Below, in pieces: positions 1 through 8,753 of a stretch of 64,000 bases of DNA (positions are counted from its first letter, which is position 1; each line of letters begins with the position of its first letter). The notes under the pieces are model-generated. The model did not search any database, was not told where the DNA came from, and saw nothing but the letters and a program-made list of their open reading frames with translations. Location of the stretch: NCBI GenBank assembly GCA_964393605.1, contig CAYMUL010000017.1:1-64000 (forward strand), in the 5' to 3' direction. Made by a program: the position numbers and the translations under genes. The stretch is from CAYMUL01 sp964393605 (GTDB taxonomy: Bacteria > Bacteroidota > Ignavibacteria > Ignavibacteriales > Ignavibacteriaceae).

Positions 1-278
1 ACGATTAATAGCAAGCGGAAAGAATTAAAAATTACAAATTAAAAATGAATGGTTGAGAATGGAGAATTGACAATGGAGAATGGAGTCCCGATCCATCGGG
101 AGAGAATGGAGAATTGACAATGGAGAATGGAGAATTGTCCGACGGACTCCTTTGGAGACAATCGTGAATAATAAATCCCTTTGAGTCTTGGTGCCTTTGT
201 GGCATTCTCTTTTTTTTAATAACAACGATTAATAGCAAGCGGAAACAATTAAAAATTACAAATTAAAAATGAATGGTT
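1..278 (+). repeat. Non-coding repeat element, copy 1, with long direct repeats at its ends
   Basis: Two near-identical stretches of about 53 bp (1-53 and 225-278, both containing GATTAATAGCAAGCGGAAA) flank a core. The core holds tandem units related to GAGAATGGAGAATT (about 54-150) with two small palindromes embedded (TCCCGAT/ATCGGGA and GTCC/GGAC), then a stretch that reads GTGCCTTTGTGGCATTC. A second full copy in the opposite orientation lies at 20732-20928 with the same order of parts. No convincing coding frame crosses it; the two short minus-strand frames here consist of translated repeat units. From 279 to 538 there is only AT-rich sequence leading to the next gene. Confidence 0.75.
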
Positions 279-538
279 TTGAATTGTGCCTACTTCGCAT
301 ACGCTTTGGTATAAAAATGGAGAATTGGAATTCATTTCTTTAAATTAAGATGTTGAAGAAACCGTTCATGATCATACATAAATCCAAAACAAAAATTGTG
401 GTTGAAGATTCATACACTTCATAAATTCGAAAAAACTTGAACCGATCATTACAACATTCATGTAACAATCTTCTCTCATCTGAATTTCATTCCTTATATT
501 CAATTCATCAGTTCACAAAATTTTACAAAAGGATTCTC

Positions 539-2794
539 ATGAGAGCAATTAAACATAGCATCATACTCTACATTTTTATATTAACGGTTGCGAGCAATTT
601 TGCACAACAAGCAGATGAATCAAAGTTAAGTCTGAACAGACTCTTCAAAAGTCCCGAATTTTTTGGAGAAGGTTTCGGGCAAGTCAACTGGATAGATGAA
701 GGCAAAAGTTACTTAACTACCGAGCGAAGCAAAGATTCAATTGGGGGAAGTGATCTCGTAAAAGTTGATACACGGACAGGCACGAAAGAAATAATCATTC
801 CGTCTGCGTGGTTAGTTCCTGAAGGAAAATCCAAACCAATATCATTAAGCGGTTATCAATGGTCTTCGAATAAAGATATGCTTCTGATTTTCACAAACAC
901 TGTTCGAGTGTGGAGATACAATACAAAAGGCGATTACTACTTGCTCGATCTCAAATCTAAAAAACTAAAAAAACTTGGTGGCGATGCCTCTCCTTCAACG
1001 CTGATGTTTGCTAAGTTCTCTCCCGATGATAAAAAAATTGGATACGTGCGCGAACACAATATTTATGTTGAAGATATCTCAAGTGGAAAAATTACTCAGC
1101 TTACATCTGATGGTTCAACGACAATGATTAATGGAACCTTCGATTGGGTTTATGAAGAAGAGCTGGATTTACGCGACGGCTTCCGCTGGAGCCCCGATAG
1201 CAAAAATATAGCATACTGGCAACTCGATGCGTCCGGCATCGGAGAATTTTTGATGATTAACAACACAGATTCTATTTACTCAAAAACAATCCCCGTGCAA
1301 TATCCTAAAGTCGGAACAACAAATTCTGCTTGCAGAGTTGGCGTAGTTTCTATCGCCGGCGGAAATACAACGTGGATGAAAGTTGAAGGTGATCCGAGAA
1401 ACAATTACATCGTTCGCATGGATTGGGCTGAAAGTTCGGATGAAATTTTAATTCAACGAATGAACCGGAAACAAAATAAAAATGAAGTGATGTTTGGAGA
1501 TGCAAGTAACGGCGCAGTTAAAATCATCTTTACAGAAACAGATGCCGCATGGATTGATGTTAATGATGATCTTCATTGGTTGAATGACGGGAAAGAATTT
1601 ACCTGGATAAGTGAACGCGACGGATGGAGACATGTTTATATTTATTCAAGAGACGGTAAAAAAGTAAAACTGATAACTCCCGGTAATTATGATGTAATAA
1701 AAATTGAAAATGTAGATGACAAAGATGGATTCATCTATTTTACTGCTTCCCCCGATAATGCAACTCAAAGATATTTATTCAGAATTACTATGGATGGTAA
1801 AGGGAAACCGGAAAAATTAACTCCTTCATCTTTTAGCGGAACGAATGTTTATCAAATATCCGAAGGAGCGAATTTTGCAATTCATACTTTCTCCAATATC
1901 GATACGCCTCCGATAGTTAATTTGATAGAATTACCTTCTCACTCAATAGTAAGGAAACTTGTTGAAAATATTTCTCTTACTGAAAAGATTAACAAACTTC
2001 AACGAGTGCCAACGGAATTTTTCAAAGTACAAATTTCAGGCGGAGTTGAACTTGATGGTTATATGATTAAACCTCCGAACTTCGATCCTTCGAAAAAATA
2101 TCCGATACTTTTTTATGTTTATGGTGAACCCGCCGCTCAAACAGTAATGGATAGATGGTCTGGCACCGGTTATCTCTGGCATCTAATGTTTGCGCAGGAA
2201 GGTTACATCGTAATAAGTATTGATGCACGCGGAACACCGGCACCGAAAGGAAGAGAGTGGAGAAAAGTAATTTATCAGCAGATTGGCGCACTCGGCTCAC
2301 GCGAACAAGCCGAAGCAACCGAAGTGCTTTTGAAAAAATTCAGTTTCCTCGATGAAAATAGAATTGGTATTTGGGGATGGAGCGGCGGCGGAACTTCTAC
2401 GCTGAACGCGCTTTTTCGATTTCCGAAAATCTATAAAGTCGGTGTTGCCGTTGCCGCTGTTGGTGATGAAAAATTGTATGATACTATTTATCAAGAAAGA
2501 TACATGGGTTTGATTTCCGATAATCCGGAAGCGTATGATTCCTGTTCCGCAGCTTCGCAAGCAAAGAATCTTGAAGGAAAACTTTTAATGATTCACAGCA
2601 CGGGTGATGACAATGTTCATTATCAGAATATGGAAGTTGTTATGAATGAATTAATTAAACACAACAAACAATTTTCAATGATGGCTTACCCGAATCGCTC
2701 GCATGGAATTTATGAGGGCGCAGGCACGAGAATTCATCTTTATACATTAATGACTGATTACATCCATACAAACCTACCGGCAGGAGGAAATTAA
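539..2794 (+). CDS. Dipeptidyl peptidase IV family serine peptidase (S9B)
   Basis: Exported serine peptidase that should release Xaa-Pro or Xaa-Ala dipeptides from peptide N-termini, probably in the periplasm. The C-terminal alpha/beta-hydrolase domain carries the nucleophile in GWSGGG (Ser about 615), Asp about 690 in STGDDNVHY and His about 722 in RSHGIYEG, with spacing close to mammalian DPP-IV. The N-terminal beta-propeller carries the double glutamate DWVYEEE (about 206-207) that binds the substrate amino terminus in this family. The start at 539 is preferred over an upstream in-frame ATG at 437 because AAAAGGA lies just before it and it gives a clean signal peptide ending at NFAQQ. It stands alone, with no operon partner. 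All key residues are present, so it is probably active. Confidence 0.93.
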   Translation: MRAIKHSIILYIFILTVASNFAQQADESKLSLNRLFKSPEFFGEGFGQVNWIDEGKSYLTTERSKDSIGGSDLVKVDTRTGTKEIIIPSAWLVPEGKSKPISLSGYQWSSNKDMLLIFTNTVRVWRYNTKGDYYLLDLKSKKLKKLGGDASPSTLMFAKFSPDDKKIGYVREHNIYVEDISSGKITQLTSDGSTTMINGTFDWVYEEELDLRDGFRWSPDSKNIAYWQLDASGIGEFLMINNTDSIYSKTIPVQYPKVGTTNSACRVGVVSIAGGNTTWMKVEGDPRNNYIVRMDWAESSDEILIQRMNRKQNKNEVMFGDASNGAVKIIFTETDAAWIDVNDDLHWLNDGKEFTWISERDGWRHVYIYSRDGKKVKLITPGNYDVIKIENVDDKDGFIYFTASPDNATQRYLFRITMDGKGKPEKLTPSSFSGTNVYQISEGANFAIHTFSNIDTPPIVNLIELPSHSIVRKLVENISLTEKINKLQRVPTEFFKVQISGGVELDGYMIKPPNFDPSKKYPILFYVYGEPAAQTVMDRWSGTGYLWHLMFAQEGYIVISIDARGTPAPKGREWRKVIYQQIGALGSREQAEATEVLLKKFSFLDENRIGIWGWSGGGTSTLNALFRFPKIYKVGVAVAAVGDEKLYDTIYQERYMGLISDNPEAYDSCSAASQAKNLEGKLLMIHSTGDDNVHYQNMEVVMNELIKHNKQFSMMAYPNRSHGIYEGAGTRIHLYTLMTDYIHTNLPAGGN

Positions 2795-3005
2795 ATTTCA
2801 ATGATGGGAGGAATGACTTCCTTCCATAACTGCTAACGCCCGCGTAGTCGTTGGTTATGACAATTTTTTTTTCATGGATTTGATAGAAAGACTTGATTCC
2901 GGCAGGATGGTCGAAAATTGAAATTTCTTTTCGTTCTATTTGTAAAAAAAGAAGAACAGAGAATGAACAAAAAAAATGTATTGTGTCTGCCACACTAAAA
3001 GAATT

Positions 3006-3027
3006 AGGTCGAGCATTCGCCCGACCT
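3006..3027 (-). terminator. Hairpin after the orphan sorting domain (copy A of a repeated 3' unit)
   Basis: Read on the minus strand, arms AGGTCGGG and CTCGACCT (8 bp, one G-U pair) enclose a 6-base loop. Here the following T tract is weak (CTTTTAG), unlike copies B and C. The same hairpin and the roughly 55 bp between it and the coding sequence recur at 4824 and 6868. Confidence 0.6.
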
Positions 3028-3057
3028 AATTATTAATTATTAATTTTCAATTGTTAA

Positions 3058-3354
3058 TTATTTTATCACCATGAGTTTCTTCACGGCGCGGTAATCGTTT
3101 GCTACGAGTTCATACAGATAAACTCCGCTGGAAAGTTTGTTCGCATCGTAGTTCACAGAATATCTGCCAATTTCTTTTTCTTCGTTGACGAGTGTTGCAA
3201 TTTCTTTTCCGAGAATATCATACACTTTTAACACAACTCTTCCACTCTTCGGTATTTGATAGTTAATCGTCGTTACCGGATTAAATGGGTTGGGATAGTT
3301 CTGCTCAAGAGCGCAATCATTGATAATAACATCTCCAGGAATCCATTTTTGCAT
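3058..3354 (-). pseudogene. Orphan T9SS C-terminal sorting domain fragment
   Basis: A 98-residue frame made almost entirely of a T9SS sorting domain: EQNYPNPFNPVTTINYQIP, then KVYDILGKEIATLVNEE, then SSGVYLYEL and the terminal KKLMVIK. There is no signal peptide and no cargo domain, and an in-frame TAG lies four codons before the ATG, so it cannot be exported as it stands. It is most likely what remains of a larger secreted protein, or a 3' end copied here on its own. Its DNA closely matches the end of the GLUG-repeat gene (6920 onward). The gene upstream on this strand, a TolB-like lipoprotein, ends about 85 bp away and is in a different frame, with stops between, so a simple frameshift joining the two is not obvious. 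Confidence 0.6.
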
Positions 3355-3439
3355 ATTTTGATCCTATGCTATTCAATCGGATTCCGGCAATTGTGATTCT
3401 TGACTCGTGTTATCGCAACAGAAATATAGACCACCTCCT

Positions 3440-4399
3440 TTAATCAAATGTTAGTTGCTTAATAATTGTGCCGTTAGTATCCATTATCCATAATCGGCCA
3501 CTACTTTTGCGCGCATCGGTGAAAACGATATATTTTCCATCGGGCGACCAGTCGCCACTTTGTGAATAAAAATTTATCAATGCTCGAAAACCATTTCCAG
3601 ATGTATCGATGACACAGACCCTTGTATTTACTTCCCCAAGGTATATATATGTGAAAAGTATTAATTTGTTATCGGGTGAGTAGCGCGGATAATACTCAAA
3701 TCCCTCATTATTGGATATTCTTCTTTCATTCATCCCACTGCTATCCATGATAAATAATTCACTTCCTATATTACTCTGAATAGCACGCCGATGAATGATA
3801 TACTTTGAGTCGTTTGAGAAAGAAGGTGCTCTTAATTCTCCTACTTGAAGATTGCTGGCTAATATATGTTTTTCATTTCCGCTTGTGTTCATCCGCAGAA
3901 TGTGATTAAGTCCTGAAGGGCTCCATAAATCTGAATCAAAAATAATCCATTTATTATCCTTGCTCCATGATGGATAAAAATTATTACCGGTTTTTGTTAG
4001 CTGTGTTAATCCCGTACCATCCTTTTTAATTTTATAAATTTGTTTATTTGCAAAGTTAGAAAACACAATCCATGTACCATCCGGCGACCAACATGGGCTG
4101 CCAAAGTATCCGTTAAGCAAAAGTATTTTATTACTCCCCGAGGTATCAATTAAATATAATCCAGTTTTTCCATAAGTTGAATCGAGATGAAAATAGACGA
4201 TAGTTTTTCCATCCGGCGACCAGGCAGGGTCTGAATCAATTATCAAAAGAGGGTCTGTTGGAATGATGGGACCTTCAGGTTCATTTAAATTATTACACGA
4301 GGATAATACCAAAACACAAATTAAGTAAATAAAAGTCTTCTTAAACATGTTAAGAAAACACCTTGCATCCAATAACGTGAGAAAATAATTTTTTTTCAT
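3440..4399 (-). CDS. TolB-like WD40/PD40 beta-propeller lipoprotein
   Basis: Probable outer-membrane or periplasmic lipoprotein with a beta-propeller made of PD40 units. The repeat core recurs as DPAWSPDGKTIVYF, SPCWSPDGTWIVFS, YPSWSKDNKWIIFD, APSFSNDSKYIIHR, YPRYSPDNKLILFT and SGDWSPDGKYIVFT, giving six blades. The lipobox is LVLSSC. Two starts are possible. ATG at 4399 has AGGAAAG close upstream but places 34 residues before the lipid Cys. ATG at 4348 gives a textbook 17-residue lipoprotein signal but a poor ribosome site. There is no sorting domain, unlike its neighbours. A run of nine G/C pairs (4469-4477) sits in its upstream region. Ligand and partner are unknown. Confidence 0.8.
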   Translation of the reverse strand: MKKNYFLTLLDARCFLNMFKKTFIYLICVLVLSSCNNLNEPEGPIIPTDPLLIIDSDPAWSPDGKTIVYFHLDSTYGKTGLYLIDTSGSNKILLLNGYFGSPCWSPDGTWIVFSNFANKQIYKIKKDGTGLTQLTKTGNNFYPSWSKDNKWIIFDSDLWSPSGLNHILRMNTSGNEKHILASNLQVGELRAPSFSNDSKYIIHRRAIQSNIGSELFIMDSSGMNERRISNNEGFEYYPRYSPDNKLILFTYIYLGEVNTRVCVIDTSGNGFRALINFYSQSGDWSPDGKYIVFTDARKSSGRLWIMDTNGTIIKQLTFD

Positions 4400-4823
4400 T
4401 TCTTTCCTACCACAAAGGAGATAAGTTAAAAAATAAATTTAATTGGTTTGCTAGAAGTAATTCTCGCTGGGGGGGGGTAAAATTAAGCCGTCCATGTCGT
4501 CCTCATTTGTAATTAAAAAGTTGTTGTTCCATTTGTTAATTAAAAAATACGAATTACTTGGTTTGAGTTTAAGCAAAGAAAGAATTAAAGTCAAGAAATA
4601 TTTTTCCGCATCAATCATCGTGCCGGAGTGAGAGAAAAAGATTTTTCAAATCATAAAGCAGAAGAAAATATTGTAGTTAATTTTATAAATTTTTTTCCTA
4701 CGCAGAGAAAGATAAAGATTAAGAGTAAGAGTAAGAATAAGATTCTCTCTTCGGGAGACAAATAAGATAATGAGAAAGATTAAAAGTTAGAACACTGATA
4801 ACACTGATTGGCCTAGATAAAAA
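4400..4823. other. Intergenic region with a homopolymer tract
   Basis: No gene is seen. The stretch contains nine consecutive G (4469-4477) in otherwise AT-rich DNA, a purine-rich low-complexity part (about 4700-4790) made of AAGA/AAGAGT units, and CACTGATAACACTGATT at 4794-4810. The poly-G lies 70-130 bp upstream of the two candidate starts of the minus-strand lipoprotein gene. Confidence 0.6.
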
Positions 4824-4845
4824 AGGTCGAGCATTCGCCCGACCT
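4824..4845 (-). terminator. Hairpin terminator after the T9SS cytochrome gene (copy B)
   Basis: The same 8-bp stem and 6-base loop as at 3006. On the minus strand it is followed directly by TTTTTTATC, giving a proper U tract. It lies about 30 bp past the stop codon of the cytochrome gene. Confidence 0.75.
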
Positions 4846-4875
4846 AATTATTAATTATTAATTTTCAATTGTTAA

Positions 4876-6408
4876 TTATTTTATCACCATGAGTTTCTTC
4901 ACTTCTGTGAAAACATTTTTTGTGTTCAGGTCTTTTGCGGTCATGCGATAAAAATAGATACCGGATGCAAGTTTTAAGGAGTTTGTGTTCAACTCATAAG
5001 AATGATAACCCGCCGATAATTCCTTATTAACTAAAGTTGCAATTTTTTCGCCCGTAACTCTAAAAAGTTCAAGAGTAACTTTTGAATTGCCCGGAATTTG
5101 ATAATCGATCTTTGTTACAGGATTGAAAGGATTGGGGAAATTTTGTCCGAGTGCAAATTTTTTCGGAAGTAATTCATCGTTTAGAGAAGTAACCGAAGCA
5201 CCGATTAGGTTCCCTTCATAATGACATTTCGCGGCGCACGAAGTTGTTGTATTTGGTTTTTCAATGTTGTGCGGATACCAGCTTAATCCTTCATTATACT
5301 TTACTGCATAAGGACGAACACGGTTATTTTCTGTCCAGCGAAAAACATCATGAACATCATTTCCTAAACCTGCCGAGCGACCAAAACCGGTTGCATGACA
5401 AGAAATGCAATCCACTGTTGTGTGCTGTGGATAGTGATTCGTAAGGTTGTGGCAATCTTTACAAACAACATCGCCTTCAAGTTGCCAATCATATTTTCTT
5501 CCCGGGTAAGAGTGAACATTATCATGACAATTTGCACATTTTAAAGTTTGATGTTTGGAACTCAACTGCGCCTCGTAAAATTGCGGGTGCCGTTTGATGT
5601 TCGTTCCTTTTGCTTTTGTATATGGAGAACTTAGAGTGATGAATCCCGATGCCGGCGGACGATAATATCCTACATGACAACTGCGGCAAACATCGTTGTT
5701 AGATTTTAAAGTTGTGGAGGAACGAAATTTATGCGATGCAACATTCGTTGTCCAATCCATAGACCATTCGGTCATCTTTCCTGCATTCGGAAAAGGACCT
5801 TCTCCATAAGTATGAAGACTATCCCATATTGAAAGTACATTGCCGGGATATGCTTGCACAAGTTGCGATTCAAAATGACATGTTGCACAAGTGGAATGAC
5901 AGCGGCTGCATGATTTATCATAATTCTCGCCGACCGGTTCTCCGTTCACGTTATGCACTTTCGAAGTTGTTAATCTGAATATTTTATTATGATTAGTTGA
6001 ATCGTACCCGGCAAAAGTTGAATGGCAACCGCTTTTGTTGCACGACATTGAAGCCGCAGTATAATAATTTCTTGTGCGTGGAGAGTTATCGTTGTTTAGT
6101 GTTGTATCGCTTTTCGAGAATCTCGCCCAGCTTCCGTAGTATTTTGTTAATGAGTGATTATACAAGTTACTGGAATTTATATCGGTATGGCATTTCACGC
6201 ACTCTAATGCGTGATGAATATTTTGGTTGTATTGCGTGGAGTCAACGTAGAGCGGAATTATTTCAGTTCCCGATGAAGTTGTAATCTGCTTTTGAAGCGT
6301 GCTATTTGAATGACACTGATAACATTGTCCGTTACTTATTTGAGCTTGAGCAAAGCTACAACAAAGGACAAAGATGATCAAAACAAATTTGATGTAAAGA
6401 ATTTTCAT
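4876..6408 (-). CDS. Secreted multiheme c-type cytochrome with T9SS sorting domain
   Basis: 510 residues: signal peptide (cut about residue 22, after FAQA), a heme-rich body, and a C-terminal T9SS domain (GQNFPNPFNPVTKIDYQIP to KKLMVIK). The body has eight CxxCH motifs (CYQCH, CVKCH, CSRCH, CATCH, CRSCH, CANCH, CKDCH, CISCH) plus two expanded ones (CNKSGCH and CAAKCH), so up to ten hemes. Spare His residues between motifs could serve as distal ligands. The family resembles the cytochrome c7/c554 type. The combination implies a heme protein taken across the outer membrane and held on or released from the cell surface, where it might pass electrons outward. That role is inferred, as no electron-transfer partner lies nearby. 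The 3' end and terminator are shared at DNA level with the genes at 3058 and 6920. Confidence 0.88.
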   Translation of the reverse strand: MKILYIKFVLIIFVLCCSFAQAQISNGQCYQCHSNSTLQKQITTSSGTEIIPLYVDSTQYNQNIHHALECVKCHTDINSSNLYNHSLTKYYGSWARFSKSDTTLNNDNSPRTRNYYTAASMSCNKSGCHSTFAGYDSTNHNKIFRLTTSKVHNVNGEPVGENYDKSCSRCHSTCATCHFESQLVQAYPGNVLSIWDSLHTYGEGPFPNAGKMTEWSMDWTTNVASHKFRSSTTLKSNNDVCRSCHVGYYRPPASGFITLSSPYTKAKGTNIKRHPQFYEAQLSSKHQTLKCANCHDNVHSYPGRKYDWQLEGDVVCKDCHNLTNHYPQHTTVDCISCHATGFGRSAGLGNDVHDVFRWTENNRVRPYAVKYNEGLSWYPHNIEKPNTTTSCAAKCHYEGNLIGASVTSLNDELLPKKFALGQNFPNPFNPVTKIDYQIPGNSKVTLELFRVTGEKIATLVNKELSAGYHSYELNTNSLKLASGIYFYRMTAKDLNTKNVFTEVKKLMVIK

Positions 6409-6859
6409 TTTAATCCTAAATTATTTTTGATTAGTTATAATTATTAACTAACACCCACCTTCGAATAAGCACATTCGGTTTTGATTATATTATGAAACCA
6501 GAGTTAAAATTTCATTCAAGAAAATCGTGTTTTATTTTTTTTCTGTCATGAATTTATTTTTTAATCTCTGCTGTTAAGTTATGAATATTCGCCTCTTAAA
6601 GTCAAAGAAAATATAATTTATCAATAATCAACAATTGATAATAGCCAAGCGTTGATGTAACGCTCTTGAAATGATCATCGTTGGTTATCAATTGTGAATT
6701 TTAACTTACAATTAACATCCATTCCTAATGAACAAATGCTCGCATTGCAAAACGAAAACCAGATTTTAAAAATCATATTTACATTTTTTTTCAAAGAAAA
6801 ACTTTTATCTATTTTATTTAATCGATGAAATAAAAAGAATGTATTGTGTCTGCCACAAT
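6409..6859. other. AT-rich intergenic region
   Basis: No convincing gene. The part next to the cytochrome start should hold its promoter, but no clear box was picked out. Near 6838-6857 the phrase ATGTATTGTGTCTGCCACA repeats the sequence at about 2976-2994, extending the repeated 3' unit beyond the terminator hairpin. Confidence 0.5.
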
Positions 6860-6889
6860 AAAAAAAAAGGTCGAGCATTCGCCCGACCT
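6860..6889 (-). terminator. Hairpin terminator after the GLUG-repeat gene (copy C)
   Basis: Same arms as the copies at 3006 and 4824 (hairpin 6868-6889), followed on the minus strand by nine T. It sits about 30 bp beyond the stop codon of the GLUG-repeat protein gene. Confidence 0.8.
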
Positions 6890-6919
6890 AATTATTCATT
6901 ATTAATTTTCAATTGTTAA

Positions 6920-8629
6920 TTATTTTATCACCATTAGTTTCTTCACCGCGCGGTAATCGTTTGCTACGAGTTCGTACAGATAAACTCCACCGGCAAGATA
7001 AGAAGCATCAAATTCAACTTCATAAACTCCGGATTCTTTTTCTTCATTCACCAACATTGCAATTTCTTTTCCAAGTACATCATAAATTTTTAACGTAACC
7101 TTGCCGGACGCTGAAAGCTGATAACTGATTACTGTGTTTGGATTAAACGGGTTGGGATAATTTTGCTCAAGCGCAAACTCTTTCGGATTTTCAATTTCCA
7201 CAAGCACGATCGGACTGAAATCATATGAGCCATCATTATCAATTTGTTTTAACCGGTAAAAATATTTTCCGCTCGCAGTAATATTTTCATCAATAAAAAA
7301 ATAATGCTTCGGTGAGTTGCTATTTCCATATCCGGTAACAAAACCAATTTTCTCCCATTCGTTCGAACGCTGACCGCTGATTACTGATCGTTGTATATCA
7401 AATCCATAATTATCAACTTCAGTTGCTGTCTGCCATTCGAGAATAACATCACCATCATTTACGTTTGCTATAAAGGAAGTAAGTTCAACTGGTAAAGGTG
7501 TTCCACCTGTATTTTGCCAATCTAAATGTGGATAACCGTCATTATATCCTGCATCCATATTCCAAATAGAACTGCTCCAACTCGCATCGGTAAAAGTAGA
7601 TTGTGTTTTCATTTGCGCTGTAGTTTTTCCGGTACCTCCCTCGCTTGAACCGAGACTTGAAGTTTCAGTATCCCAGAAAGAATTTGTGGTTGTTCCACTA
7701 CTATTGTAACCGAGTAATCCGCCGACACTTGAAGATCCTGTTGCAGTGCCGGTGCTAAAACATTTATTAATTGTACCACTACTACTTTGTCCGACAAGTC
7801 CACCAGAGTTAGAACCTGAATTAGAAACATTCGCACGACTGTATGAATTTTCAATGCTTGCACTCAGCGCGCCGACAAGCCCGCCAACTACAATGGTTCC
7901 CGTTACCGATCCGGTAGAATAGCATTGACTAACCGAAGAAGAAGTTTCAAGTCCGCCAACCAAACCACCAACGTAATCTTTCCCCGATACATTATTGGTG
8001 ATATGGTATGAATTAGAAATTGGGGAACCGTTTGCACATTTTCCCACTAATCCACCGGTATAAGAACCGCTTCCGCTTGTTCCGCCAGTTACCGTTGTTG
8101 TGCTGTAACAAGTACTTATTGTTGTTCCGGAAGACTCTCCTATTAAACCGCCGACATAGCCATAGTACCCGCTAACAGAGCCGGTTGTATAACAACCCGT
8201 TACCGTTGAAGTTTGCGCATAACCGATTAGCCCGCCGACGGACGATTTGCAGTTTAGAGAAACTGACACGCCAAGATTTTCTATTGTAGCTCCATTTGTG
8301 TACCCGAAGAAACCCCAATAACCATTTGAAGCAACATCATCCATAGAAACGCCCGAAACAAGATACCCCTGTCCGTTGTAAGATCCCGTGAACTTCGTAG
8401 TACTATTTCCTATTGGTGTCCATGTGCCTGTTACGCTTATGTTGTTCTCTTGTCTGAAGTAGCTTCCCCAATCGCCGGAGGTACCATAAAGTTCGTATAG
8501 ATGGCTTGCCGTTGAAATTAAATAAGGACTTCCAGAAGTTCCACTTCCACCTCCGTAAGTTCCCGCGTAGATGATAAGATTCATTACGACAATAATTTGT
8601 AGTGTAAGAAAAGAAGTAGATTTTTTCAT
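6920..8629 (-). CDS. GLUG-repeat surface protein with T9SS sorting domain
   Basis: Large secreted protein of adhesin-like build. After a signal peptide it has an N-terminal part with SPYLISTASHLYELYG, then seven GLUG-type repeats whose core is GGL(I/V/L)G followed by C(Y/F)STG or similar (VGGLIGYAQ to VGGLLGYNS). Next comes a beta-sandwich-like segment (VELTSFIANVNDGDVILEW), then the T9SS domain (EQNYPNPFNPNTVISYQL to KKLMVIK). The start at 8629 (MKKSTSFL) is chosen over 8677 because AAGGAG lies right before it and the signal peptide then begins at once. GLUG repeats are known from bacterial surface and peptidase-like proteins. The ligand cannot be told. The 3' end is nearly the same DNA as the orphan domain at 3058. 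Confidence 0.85.
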   Translation of the reverse strand: MKKSTSFLTLQIIVVMNLIIYAGTYGGGSGTSGSPYLISTASHLYELYGTSGDWGSYFRQENNISVTGTWTPIGNSTTKFTGSYNGQGYLVSGVSMDDVASNGYWGFFGYTNGATIENLGVSVSLNCKSSVGGLIGYAQTSTVTGCYTTGSVSGYYGYVGGLIGESSGTTISTCYSTTTVTGGTSGSGSYTGGLVGKCANGSPISNSYHITNNVSGKDYVGGLVGGLETSSSVSQCYSTGSVTGTIVVGGLVGALSASIENSYSRANVSNSGSNSGGLVGQSSSGTINKCFSTGTATGSSSVGGLLGYNSSGTTTNSFWDTETSSLGSSEGGTGKTTAQMKTQSTFTDASWSSSIWNMDAGYNDGYPHLDWQNTGGTPLPVELTSFIANVNDGDVILEWQTATEVDNYGFDIQRSVISGQRSNEWEKIGFVTGYGNSNSPKHYFFIDENITASGKYFYRLKQIDNDGSYDFSPIVLVEIENPKEFALEQNYPNPFNPNTVISYQLSASGKVTLKIYDVLGKEIAMLVNEEKESGVYEVEFDASYLAGGVYLYELVANDYRAVKKLMVIK

Positions 8630-8753
8630 TTTCGCTCCTTGCTTAAGTTTGTAGAATAAACGTATTTGTTGATACAAATGAAATAATGTATTAATACTAA
8701 AGCAAGAAAATGGATTCCTAAAACAAGTTTTAGGAACTTTTTAGGGAGGAATT

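Noticed and set aside
54..150. Tandem repeats that might be a CRISPR array (also 20843-20898)
   Set aside because: Units are 14 bp or irregular, follow one another without unique spacers, and no cas gene is nearby.
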